A stretch of 64,000 bases of DNA. Origin: Procambarus clarkii. Taxonomy: Eukaryota; Arthropoda; Malacostraca; Decapoda; Cambaridae. A model generated the notes under the pieces. That model was not told the DNA's origin, did no database searches, and was given only the letters and a program-made list of their open reading frames with translations. Positions 39,267-51,100 of this stretch are shown here, in pieces. The translations under genes and the position numbers were made by a program. Position 1 is the stretch's first letter. Each line of letters opens with the position of its first letter. The stretch covers positions 21,404,199 to 21,468,198 of the forward strand of contig NC_091156.1 in the NCBI RefSeq assembly GCF_040958095.1. The letters are read 5' to 3'.

Positions 39267-42133
39267 GGAAATAATTCATGTTTACAAACATACAAGGCTT
39301 AAAATCAAAATCAAGAAATAAAGTTAAGTTCATAAATGGTCTTCTAACAGAATCGAACTCAGTATTTGGTACATTTACAGAAACCCCCACAAAAGACCAC
39401 ATGGATAGTAAAATCTGGATCCCAAATTATAATGTATATAGATGTGACAGTAATTAGGTCAAGTGGAGGAGTAGGTCTGTATATTAAAGAGGAACTGGCA
39501 TGCACAGTGCTCCTGAACTCGACCAATGAGGTGGTAGAGGTACTTGGAATCAAGGTAGAAAATATGAATAATTATTATTTTAATATACAAACCGCCAGAT
39601 GCAACAGTTGAGGAATTCACTGAACAGATCCACAAAATAGAGAATATCCTTGATAACCCAGCAAACCCAGTACCAGATATTATCTTCCTTGGAGACCAAT
39701 CTACCCAGTTTACAATGGAGAATAGTAAACTATAACATTATAGCAGGAAATCAACCTGAAAATAACCAACCACAGGTCAGAGAACTACTGAGGTTCTGTG
39801 ACAAATTCTCGCTCAGTCAGCAGATTACAGAACCAACTAGGAACGAGAACACGCTGGACCTGATATTCACGAACAATGAGGAGCTAATCAGAGACATTAC
39901 TGTCTCAGACACTACGTACTCGGACCACAAGCTCATTGAAGTGTAAACTAACATTAATAACGGGAGTTAGGCCCAAGACAAACAACAAGCGTGAAGGGCT
40001 ATTCAATAAATTAAATTTTAATAATAATAAAAGGATAGACTGGGAGAAAATAAACAGTGACCTTACAAACATTCAATGGGAAAATGTTCTAAGTAATAAA
40101 AATCCTACACAAGGCATAGAAAAACTGACTTCTGAAGCCTATGAAGTCTGTCTGAAACATGTTCCTTTGAGGAAAGCCAGAAAGAGGTCCAATGTAGAAA
40201 GAGAACGCAGACGACACTACAAAAGAGGGAAAAAATTAACGGAAATGCTTAAGCAGACACGACTTTCCTTACAAAGAAGGAATAATTTAAACAGTGAGAT
40301 TGAAGATATCGAACAGAGACTGAAGCATTAATATCATATTGAAGAAAGGCAACTAGAACAGACAGCAATTAAAGAAATAAAGAAAAACCCAAAATATTTC
40401 TTCACATACGCGAAATCAAAAGCAAAAACCACTGCCAGTATTGGACCTATTCGTACTAGTTAAGGTTCATACACGGAGGATGACAAAGAAATTAGTGAAA
40501 TCCTAAAAAAGCAGTATGAGGACATGTTTAGCACTCCAATACACATCATGAAAGTGGAAGATCCGGACAACTTCTTTATGCGTGATATCCAAACCTCTGA
40601 AAATATAACTGATATCAGATAGCATGACAGATTTTGAAAGAGAAATTGTCAATATGCCCATGCACTCAGCCCCGGGTCCAGACTCATGGAATTCAATATT
40701 TATAAAGAAATGCAAAGTGCCGGTAGCACAGGCACTCAGTATAGTGTGGAGGAAGAGCTTGGACACGGGGGAGATACCAGATGCGCTTGAATCAGCAGAC
40801 ATTGCCCCTCTACACAAGGGAGGGAGAAAAGCATTGGCAAAGAATTATAGACCAGTTGCACTAACGTCCCACATAATAAAAAGTATATGAGAAAGTGATC
40901 AGGAGTCAGGTCACTAGTTTCATGGAAACCAATGACCTCCACAACCCAGGCCAACGTGGATTTAGAGCGGGAAGATCATGCCTCTCACAGCTGCTTGATC
41001 AATACGACAAAATCACTGAGGCATTAACAGAAAAACAGAATGCAGATGTGGTATACACGGACTTCGCAAAGGCACTCGATAAATGTGACCATGGAGGGAT
41101 AGCACGCAAAATGAAGTCAATGGGAATAACAGGAAAAGTAGGACGGTGGATACACAGTTTTCTGTCGAACAGAACACAAAGAGTAACAGTCAACCATATA
41201 AAGTCGAGTCCAAGCGCAGTTAAAAGCTCTGTACCTCAGGGTACAGTCCTTGCACCACTGCTTTTCTTTATTCTCATATCAGATATAGACTCAAATACAA
41301 GGCACAGCTTCGTATCATCCTTTGCAGATGACACAAAAATCAGCATGAAAATTACCTCTGCTGAAGACATTGAAAAAACTACAAGCAGATATTATTAAAG
41401 TTTTCGACTGGGCAGCAGAAAATAACATGATATTTACCAGTGATAAATTTCAGGTACTCAGGTACGATAAAAATGAGGATCTTAAACATAATACAGGATA
41501 CAAAACACAATCAAATTTGCTATAGTAGGAAAACAACATGCAAACGATTTGGGAATAATGATGTCTATCTACTTAACGTTTAGGGAGCATAACCAAGCAA
41601 ATATTGCGTCTGCGAGAAAAATGATCGGATGGATTACGAGAACTTTCAAATCCAGAGATCCCATCACAATGGTTGTACTCTTCAAGTCACTTGTGTTGTC
41701 CCGTCTTGAGTACTGCTCAGTCCTCACTTCCCCCTTCAGAGCAGGAAAGAGTGCTGAAATAGAGGGAATACAGAGAACATATACGGCACGCACAGACGCG
41801 ATAAAGCACCTAAATTATTGGGATCGTCTCAAAGCTCTCCAAATGTACTCGCTAGAAAGGAGACGAGAGAGATACCAAACAATATACACGTGGAAAATAC
41901 TGGAGGGCCAGGTCCCAAATCTACACAGTAAAATAACAACGTACTGGAGTGAACGATATGGAAGAAAATGGAGAATAGAACCAGTGAAGAGCAGAGGTGC
42001 CATAGGTACAACCAGAGAACACTGTATAAACATCAGAGGTCCGCGGTTGTTCAACATTCTCCCAGCAAGCATAAGAAATATTGCCGGAACAGCCGTGGAC
42101 ATCTTCAAGAGAAAACTAGATAGTTTTCTTTAA
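39267..42133 (+). pseudogene. element B ORF2: endonuclease and reverse transcriptase, frameshifted
   Basis: In order: MFTNIQGLKSKSRNKVKF (endonuclease start), a stop near 39454, SSGGVGLYIKEELACTVLLN, a frameshift inside the GD-N motif near 39690-39700, NTLDLIFTNNEELIRD and TYSDHKLIEV (SDH; stop at about 39944), SAPGPDSWNSIFIKK, LAKNYRPVALTS, a frameshift near 40885, QRGFRAGRSCLSQLLDQYDK, VYTDFAKALDKCDHG, SSVPQGTVLAPLLFFIL, SFADDTKIS, stop/frameshift near 41398, and finally LEYCSVLTSPFRAGKSAEIE, YSLERRRERYQTIY, LFNILPASIRNIAG. RT Asp residues are intact, but at least five breaks make the copy non-coding. Confidence 0.85.
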
Positions 42134-42285
42134 GGAGTGCCGGACCAACCGGGCTGTGGTGGACATGTGGGCCTGCGGGCGCTTCAAGCAACAGCCTGGT
42201 GGACCAAACTCTCACATGTCAAGCCTGGCCTCGGGTCAGGCTTGGGGAGTAGAAGAACTCCCAGAACCCCATCAAGCAGGAACCA
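42134..42285 (+). mobile_element. element B 3' UTR
   Basis: GGGCTGTGGTGGACATGTGG, GGTGGACCAAACTCTCACAT and AGAACCCCATCAAGCAGG follow the ORF2 stop. The same block, without coding sequence, occurs at 14250, 14795 and 15672, which defines it as the element's 3' end. Confidence 0.9.
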
Positions 42286-42345
42286 TACCAACCATGCTTT
42301 CCACACATACCATCCATGTGCTCTCCTCATATACCAGCAGTAGTA
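42286..42345. repeat. isolated units of the 24-bp satellite
   Basis: ACCATACCAACCATGCTTTC, CACACATACCATCCATGTGC and TCTCCTCATATACC are close copies of the array that starts 2.8 kb further on. They directly abut the 3' end of element B. Confidence 0.75.
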
Positions 42346-42517
42346 GGATTGACGGGCTAGCGATCGTTTTGGTTTTCGAGCCCATTGATCGCTGACCCAT
42401 CAGGGTTTCCAGGAAAAATTTGTTCAGAGGTTTACTTACTGCTAAGCCGCCAGGGTTTTCCAGGGAAAATAGAGAGATCTTTATTCCTCGCCCGTTATTG
42501 TTATTTCACACCCGTTG

Positions 42518-42527
42518 AAAGAAAAGA

Positions 42528-42558
<31 letters not shown>

Positions 42559-42690
42559 ATGTTTATTCAGGTAAAGTACATATATACAAGAGGTTTTACA
42601 AAAATTGAAAGATTTATAGATAGAGCTAGTACATACAATGCCTAAAGCCACTATTACGCAAAGCGTTTCGGGCAGTAATACTCAATATAC
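42518..42690 (-). mobile_element. SINE/retroposon 3' end with (AAAT)-type tail
   Basis: Minus strand: CTGCCCGAAACGCTTTGCGT, AATAGTGGCTTTAGGCATTG, TAGCTCTATCTATAAATC, CCTCTTGTATATATGTACTT, then CCTGAATAAACATTTATTTA and a long TTTA repeat. It carries an AATAAA polyadenylation-like signal before the tail. Related to the insertion at 32970-33108. Confidence 0.7.
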
Positions 42691-42714
42691 TCAATATACC
42701 TCATCTTTACATCA

Positions 42715-43190
42715 TTTCTTAACTAAAATAACTCTCCAAAACATCTTTGCACATTAAATAATACTCTCACGTCATCTTTATGCATCAATGACATGTTCTA
42801 AGATATTAAAATACTACTCATAACATCAAAAGTTATTCTCAGGGACAATAAAAGGTAGTCTTTAACTCACCTTCGTTCATCAAAGAAACCTTTAAGACAT
42901 CTTCGTACTGGAGGTTAGGCTAGGTTAGGTTAGGTTAGGTTAGGTTAGTACACGTAAGTCAATTTAGTTAAATATCATGTTGACCAAATATCAAAGTTGT
43001 TCTCTAAGACATCTTTGTGCATTAAAGAAACATTCTAAGATATCTTCACCCTTTTAAGAATCTCTCCAAGACAGCAATGATTCGTTCCAAGATAATTTTA
43101 ACTGTAATTTGCACTCTTTAACACGACTTTATTTAAAAGAACTAATCTCTAGGACTTCTTTATACATCAAACAATACTTTATCTGTAACA
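42715..43190. repeat. ancient ~32-bp tandem repeat
   Basis: CTCTCCAAAACATCTTTGCA, CTCTCACGTCATCTTTATGC, CTCTAAGACATCTTTGTGCA, TTCTAAGATATCTTCACCC and CTCTAGGACTTCTTTATACA recur at about 30-33 bp steps. Heavily diverged. Confidence 0.5.
42912..42949 (+). repeat. (TTAGG)n interstitial telomere-like run
   Basis: About six TTAGG pentamers with one TAGGC variant. Confidence 0.85.
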
Positions 43191-43589
43191 AACATGGTTC
43201 TTCATTCAATAAATAAATAGTCAATTATAAATTTTTCGTATTTTAAGTGTGTCATTACTTTTTATGTAATTTACTAAGACATGTTATTATGTAGCCTCAA
43301 ACAACTTAAAATATCATATCAAACTAAACATGTACAACCTTTTTGTACTAATAAACTTATGCATCATATAAAAAATAAGTAAAAAACTTACTATCAACTT
43401 AATACAAAGGTACTAAGACCAGCATGTTATCTGCACTTTACTATGTTTCATATTTCTGTTCATAATAACTCTTGTCACAAAAATACAATTCTTTAAGTAA
43501 CTAGTTCAACTTTTCATATCAAACTTGAAGTTCTGTTATTAATTATTTTTTTTAAATATATTTTCTTTGCCACTTTATCTTAAAACTGT

Positions 43590-44000
43590 TCTCTGAACAA
43601 CACTGCATAACCTTACCTAACTTGACTTACCTGTACTAGCCTATCCTAGCTTAACCTAACCTAACCTGACTATCCTAAGGTAACTTACCTAGTCCAACTA
43701 ACCTATTCCCTATCTGAGCTATCTTACCTATCCTGACATGACCTAACTTACTTAACTTAGCTGACACAACTTACCCAACCTGATCAGCCTATCCTATTCT
43801 ACATAATGTACCTTACATAGCCTAGCATACCTAATGTAACTTTACTATCTTGATTTACCTATACTAACGCATCCTAACTTAACCTACCTTACCTGATGTA
43901 ACTCACGCATCCTCACCTGACCTAACGTACATAACTTGCTAACTTAACGGAACTTAAATTACCTTCCCTCTCCTACATAATGTAACCTAACCTAAGAATC
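43590..44000. repeat. degenerate CCTAA-like tract
   Basis: More than 400 bp packed with CCTAAC, CTTACCTA and CTATCCTA words and a few exact CCTAACCTAACC runs. Confidence 0.6.
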
Positions 44001-44789
44001 ATCTTATTTTCTCTGAACCATCAACTCTTCACTTACTTACACAAAAAACATTCTTTCAAACTTATAGATATTACACCAGACTTACATAAAATATCCATGC
44101 CACATACATTTTTACATAATTTACATAAATACTTACACATAATATACATGCCACAGTCTCATTTACACATTCACATACAATTATATTTGCAAACTTATGC
44201 AGCTTAAACAAATACTCAGATTACAAACTTACACAAACAAACACAGACTTGCACATGCACCCGTTCACTCTGTTCTTACACACTCTCTCAAACTTGTACA
44301 AATGCTTAAACTTAGATAAACATGTAAATACATATGATGAACTCTCACAGATCATAAGCACTCTTAGACAAACTAGTACAACTCTTGCAAACACTTAGAC
44401 ACTTTGAGAAACTCTTACATATATACTAATTTCAGAACATTACATAAAACGCATATCCAACTAATTTATCTATCTTATCTTATCTTATTTCCGTTTTCCA
44501 CTGTTCCGCTTTCAATCTTTAATATTCTCATTAAAGTGTTGTTTAAACATCCCTCCTTTACATAACCCAATAACCCTAACCTAACCTACCTCCACCTATC
44601 CTTTACGTATCCTAACTTATATTTTCTCATATTTTTCAAATAATTTATATAAACACCTATTTACGACATCAAATCCTTACATACTTTCTTAATACATTTA
44701 TCACACTAAGTCTTCTCATTCATCACACTTAGGTTTAAAGTCCCAAGCAAAGAATCCATTTATATAATATCCTATGTTAAGTTTTATAA

Positions 44790-44825
44790 TTTTCACCAAT
44801 TAACTCATAGTTAATTTGGTGAAAA
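44790..44825. repeat. inverted repeat, ~16-bp stem
   Basis: TTTTCACCAATTAACT, a CAT loop, then AGTTAATTTGGTGAAAA: complementary with a single one-base bulge. Confidence 0.8.
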
Positions 44826-45162
44826 ATAGGTTTCTCATAGGTTTGTTATACATAGGTGTTTGGTCATTTCAAGTGTTATTTGTTATATATGAAATGTTTA
44901 AGATTTGTTAGAGATGTGTGTTTAAGCACTTTATACATTGTAAGTTCATCAAGTTGTTTATAAGTTATATTAATTATGTTTGTTATAATTTGTTCTTATT
45001 CTTCACCCTTAAACCTAACCTCTTTTTGAACTTAGTGTATTTATTAGGGTTTATATAATTTTTTCTAATACTTTAACCTTTAACCTAACAGAAGTATAGA
45101 AGAAAATATCAGAAGTAATGTATTGTGTTGAGCAAATTTTGTTTTGTTGAGCAATTTTTTCC

Positions 45163-48100
45163 CATACCAACCACGTGCCCTCCTCACATACCAACCACGT
45201 GCTCTCCTCCCATACCAACCACGTGCTCTCCTCCCATACCAACCACGTGCTCTCCTCCCATACCAACCACGTGCCCTCCTCACATACCAACCATGTGCCC
45301 TCCTCCCATCCCAACCACGTGCTCTCCTCCCATACCAACCACGTGCTCTCCTCCCATACCAACCACGTGCTCTCCTCCCATACCAACCACGTGCTCTCCT
45401 CCCATACCAACCACGTGCTCTCCTCCCATACCAACCACGTGCTCTCCTCCCATACCAACCACGTGCCCTCCTCCCATATCAACCACGTGCTCTCCTCCTA
45501 TACCAACCACGTGCCCTCCTCCCATACCAACCATGTGCCCTCCTCCCATACCAACCACGTGCTCTCCTCCCATACCAACCACGTGCCCTCCTCCCATACC
45601 AACCATGTGCCCTCCTCCCATACCAACCACGTGCTCTCCTCCCATACCAACCACGTGCTCTCCTCCCATACCAACCACGTACTCTCCTCCCATACCAACC
45701 ACGTGCTCTCCTCCCATACCAAACACGTGCTCTCCTCCCATACCAACCACGTGCTCTCCTCCCATACCAACCACGTGCTCTCCTCCCATACCAACCACGT
45801 GCCCTCCTCCCATACCAACCACGTGCCCTCCTCCCATAACAAACACGTGCTCTCCTCCCATACCAACCACGTGCCCTCCTCCCATACCAACCACGTGCTC
45901 TCCCCCCATACCAACCACGTGCTCTCCACCCATACCAATCACGTGCTCTCCTCCCATACCAACCACGTGCTCTCCTCCCATACCAACCACGTGCTCTCCT
46001 CCCATACCAACCACGTGCCCTCCTCCCATACCAACCACGTGCTCTCTTATACCAACCACGTGCCCTCCTCCCATACCAACCACGTGTCCTCCTCCCATAC
46101 CAACCACGTGCTCTCCTCCCATAAAAACCATGCTCTCCTCCCATCCCAACCACGTGCTCTCCTCCCATACCAACCACGTGCCCTCCTCCCATACCAACCA
46201 CGTGCTCTCTTATACCAACCACGTGCCCTCCTCCCATACCAACCACGTGTCCTCCTCACATACCAACCACGTGCTCTCCTCCCATACCAACCATGCTCTC
46301 CTCCCATACCAACCACGTGCTCTCCTCCCATACCAACCACGTCCTCTCCTCCCATACCAACCACGTACTCTCCTCCCATACCAACCACGTGCCCTCCTCC
46401 CATACCAACCACGTGCTCTCCACACATACCAACCACGTGCTCTCCACACATACCAACCACGTGCTCTCCACCCATACCAACCACGTGCTCTCCACCCATA
46501 CCAATCACGTGCTCTCCTCCCATACCAACCACGTGCTCTCCTCCCATACCAACCACGTGCTCTCCTCCCATACCAACCACGTGCCCTCCTCCCATACCAA
46601 CCACGTGCTCTTCTCTTATACCAACCACGTGCCCTCCTCCCATACCAACCACGTGCTCTCCTCCCATACCAACCACGTGCTCTCCTCCCATACCAACCAC
46701 GTACTCTCCTCCCATACCAACCACGTGCTCTCCTCATATACCAACCACGTGCCCTCCTCCCATACCAACCACGTGCTCTCCACCCATACCAACCACGTGC
46801 TCTCCACCCATACAAACCACGTGCTCTCCACCCATACCAACCACGTGCTCTCCTCCCATACCAACCACGTGCTCTCCTCCCATACCAACCACGTACTCTC
46901 CTCCCATAACAACCACGTGCTCTCCTCCCATACCAACCACGTGCCCTCCTCCCATACCAACCACGTGCTCTCCACCCATACCAACCACGTACTCTCCACC
47001 CATACCAACCACGTGCTCTCCACCCATACCAACCACGTGCTCTCCACCCATACCAACCAGGTGCTCCCTACCCATACCAAACACGTGCTCTCCTCCCATG
47101 CCAACCACGTGCCCTCCTCCCATACCAACCACGTGCTCTCCACCCATACCAACCACGTGCTCTCCACCCATACCAACCACGTGCTCTCCACTCATACCAA
47201 CCACGTGCTCTCCTCCCATACCAACCACGTGCTCTCCTCCCATACCAACCACGTACTCTCCTCCCATACCAACCACGTGCTCTCCTCCCATACCAACCAC
47301 GTGCCCTCCTCCCATACCAACCACGTGCTCTCCACCCATACCAACCACGTACTCTCCACCCATACCAACCACGTGCTCTCCACCCATACCAACCACGTGC
47401 TCTCCACCCATACCAACCAGGTGCTCCCTACCCATACCAAACACGTGCTCTCCTCCCATGCCAACCACGTGCCCTCCTCCCATACCAACCACGTGCTCTC
47501 CACCCATACCAACCACGTGCTCTCCACCCATACCAACCACGTACTCTCCACACATACCAACCACGTGCTCTCCACACATACCAACCACGTGCTCTCCACA
47601 CATACCAACCACGTGCTCTCCACACATACCAACCACGTGCTCTCCACACATACCAACCACGTGCTCTCCACCCATACCAACCAGGTGCTCCCTACCCATA
47701 CCAAACACGTGCTCTCCTCCCATGCCAACCACGTGCCCTCCTCCCATACCAACCACGTGCTCTCCACCCATACCAACCACGTGCTCTCCACCCATACCAA
47801 CCACGTACTCTCCACACATACCAACCACGTGCTCTCCACACATACCAACCACGTGCTCTCCACACATACCAACCACGTGCTCTCCACACATACCAACCAC
47901 GTGCTCTCCACACATACCAACCACGTGCTCTCCTCCCATACCAACCACGTGCTCTCCACCCATACCAACCACGTACTCTCCTCCCAACCACGTGCTCTCC
48001 TCCCATACCAACCACGTGCTCTCCACACATACCAACCACGTGCTCTCCACCCATACCAACCACGTGCTCTCCACACATACCAACCACGTGCTCTCCACAC

Positions 48101-51100
48101 ATACAAACCACGTGCTCTCCACACATACCAACCACGTGCTCCTCTCCCATACAAACCACGTGCTCTCCACACATACCAACCACGTGCTCTCCACACATAC
48201 AAACCACGTGCTCTCCACACATACCAACCACGTGCTCTCCTCCCATACCAACCACGTGCTCTCCTCCCATACCAACCACGTACTCTCCTCCCATACCAAC
48301 CACGTGCTCTCCTCCCATACCAACCACGTGCCCTCCTCCCATACCAACCACGTGCTCTCCACCCATACCAACCACGTGCTCTTCACCCATACCAACCACG
48401 TGCTCTCCACCCATACCAACCACGTGCTCTCCACCCATACCAACCACGTGCTCTCCACCCATACCAACCACGTGCTCTCCTCCCATACCAACCACGTGCC
48501 CTCCTCCCATACCAACCACGTGCTCTCCACCCATACCAACCACGTGCTCTTCACCCATACCAACCACGTGCTCTCCACCCATACCAACCACGTGCTCTCC
48601 ACCCATACCAACCACGTGCTCTCCACCCATACCAACCAGGTGCTCCCTACCCATACCAAACACGTGCTCTCCTCCCATGCCAACCACGTGCCCTCCTCCC
48701 ATACCAACCACGTGCTCTCCACCCATACCAACCACGTGCTCTCCACCCATACCAACCACGTACTCTCCACACATACCAACCACGTGCTCTCCACCCATAC
48801 CAACCACGTGCTCTCCACACATACCAACCACGTGCTCTCCACACATACCAACCACGTGCTCTCCACACATACCAACCACGTGCTCTCCTCCCATACCAAC
48901 CACGTGCTCTCCACCCATACCAACCACGTACTCTCCTCCCATACCAACCACGTGCTCTCCACCCATACCAACCACGTGCTCTCCACACATACCAACCACG
49001 TGCTCTCCACCCATACCAACCACGTGCTCTCCACACATACCAACCACGTGCTCTCCACACATACAAACCACGTGCTCTCCACACATACCAACCACGTGCT
49101 CTCCTCCCATACCAACCACGTGCTCTCCACCCATACGAACCACGTACTCTCCTCCCATACCAACCACGTGCTCTCCTCCCATACCAACCACGTGCTCTCC
49201 ACACATACCAACCACGTGCTCTCCACCCATACCAACCACGTGCTCTCCACACATACCAACCACGTGCTCTCCTCCCATACCAACCACATGCTCTCCTCCC
49301 ATACCAACCACGTGCTCTCCTCCCATACCAACCACATGGTCTCCTCCCATACCAACCATGTGCTCTCCTCCCATACCAACCACGTGCTCTCCACACATAC
49401 CAACCACGTGCCCTCCACACATACCAACCACGTGCTCTCCACACATACCAACCACGTGCTCTCCACCCATACCAACCACGTGCTCTCCTCCCATACCAAC
49501 CACGTGCTCTCCACACATACCAACCACGTGCTCTCCACACATACCAACCACGTGCTCTCCACACATACCAACCACGTGCTCTCCACACATACCAACCACG
49601 TGCTCTCCACACATACCAACCACGTGCTCTACACACATACCAACCACGTGCTCTCCACACATACCAACCACGTGCTCTCCACACATACCAACCACGTGCT
49701 CTCCACACATACCAACCTCGTGCTCTCCACACATACCAACCATGCTCTCCACACATACCAACCACGTGCTCTCCACACATACCAACCATGCTCTCCACAC
49801 ATACCAACCACGTGCTCTCCACACATACCAACCACGTGCTCTCCACACATACCAACCACGTGCTCTCCTCACATACCAACCATGCTCTCCACACATACCA
49901 ACCACGTGCTCTCCACACATACCAACCACGTGCTCTCCACACATACCAACCATGCTCTCCACACATACCAACCACGTGCTCTCCACACATACCAACCATG
50001 CTCTCCACACATACCAACCACGTGCTCTCCACACATACCAACCACGTGCTCTCCACACATACCAACCACGTGCTCTCCACACATACCAACCATGCTCTCC
50101 ACACATACCAACCACGTGCTCTCCACACATACCAACCATGCTCTCCAGACATACCAACCACGTGCTCTCCACACATACCAACCACGTGCTCTCCACACAT
50201 ACCAACCATGGTCTCCACACATACCAACCACGTGCTCTCCACACATACCAACCACGTGCTCTCCACACATACCAACCACGTGCTCTCCACACATACCAAC
50301 CACGTGCTCTCCACACATACCAACCACGTGCTCTCCACACATACCAACCACGTGCTTTCCACACATACCAACCACGTGCTCTCCACACATACCAACCACG
50401 TGCTCTCCACACATACCAACCACGTGCTCTCCACACATACCAACCATGCTCTCCACACATACCAACCACGTGCTCTCCACACATACCAACCATGCTCTCC
50501 ACACATACCAACCACGTGCTCTCCACACATACCAACCACGTGCTCTCCACACATACCAACCACGTGCTCTCCACACATACCAACCATGCTCTCCACACAT
50601 ACCAACCACGTGCTCTCCACACCTACCAACCACGTACTCTCCACACATACCAACCACGTGCTCTCCACACATACCAACCACGTGCTCTCCACACATACCA
50701 ACCACGTGCTCTCCACACATACCAACCACGTGCTCTCCACACATACCAACCACGTGCTCTCCTCCCATACCAACCACGTGCTCTCCACCCATACCAACCA
50801 CGTACTCTCCTCCCATACCAACCACGTGCTCTCCTCCCATACCAACCACGTGCTCTCCACACATACCAACCACGTGCTCTCCACCCATACCAACCACGTG
50901 CTCTCCACACATACCAACCACGTGCTCTCCACACATACAAACCACGTGCTCTCCACACATACCAACCACGTGCTCCTCTCCCATACAAACCACGTGCTCT
51001 CCACACATACCAACCACGTGCTCTCCACACATACAAACCACGTGCTCTCCACACATACCAACCACGTGCTCTCCTCCCATACCAACCACGTGCTCTCCTT

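Larger units (their letters stand above)
38890..42285 (+). mobile_element. element B: near full-length, decayed APE-type non-LTR retrotransposon
   Basis: Contains a possible ORF1 remnant (38975-39274, low similarity), ORF2 with endonuclease and RT (39267-42133) and a 3' UTR (42134-42285). RT and C-terminal sequence differ clearly from elements A and C. It belongs to the jockey/CR1 assemblage of APE elements; the exact clade is not settled. Fragments lie at 14250, 14795, 15672 and 16600. Confidence 0.85.
42691..45162. other. AT-rich region of ancient degenerate repeats, no gene
   Basis: Diverged ~32-bp units occur at 42715-43190, a short TTAGG run at 42912-42949, CCTAA-like DNA at 43590-44000, and loose CTTACACA/ACATAAAT-rich repeats at 44040-44450. 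No open frame exceeds 60 codons in this stretch. Confidence 0.6.

Noticed and set aside
42912-42949. True chromosome end
   Set aside because: Only about six TTAGG units with ordinary sequence on both sides; this is interstitial.
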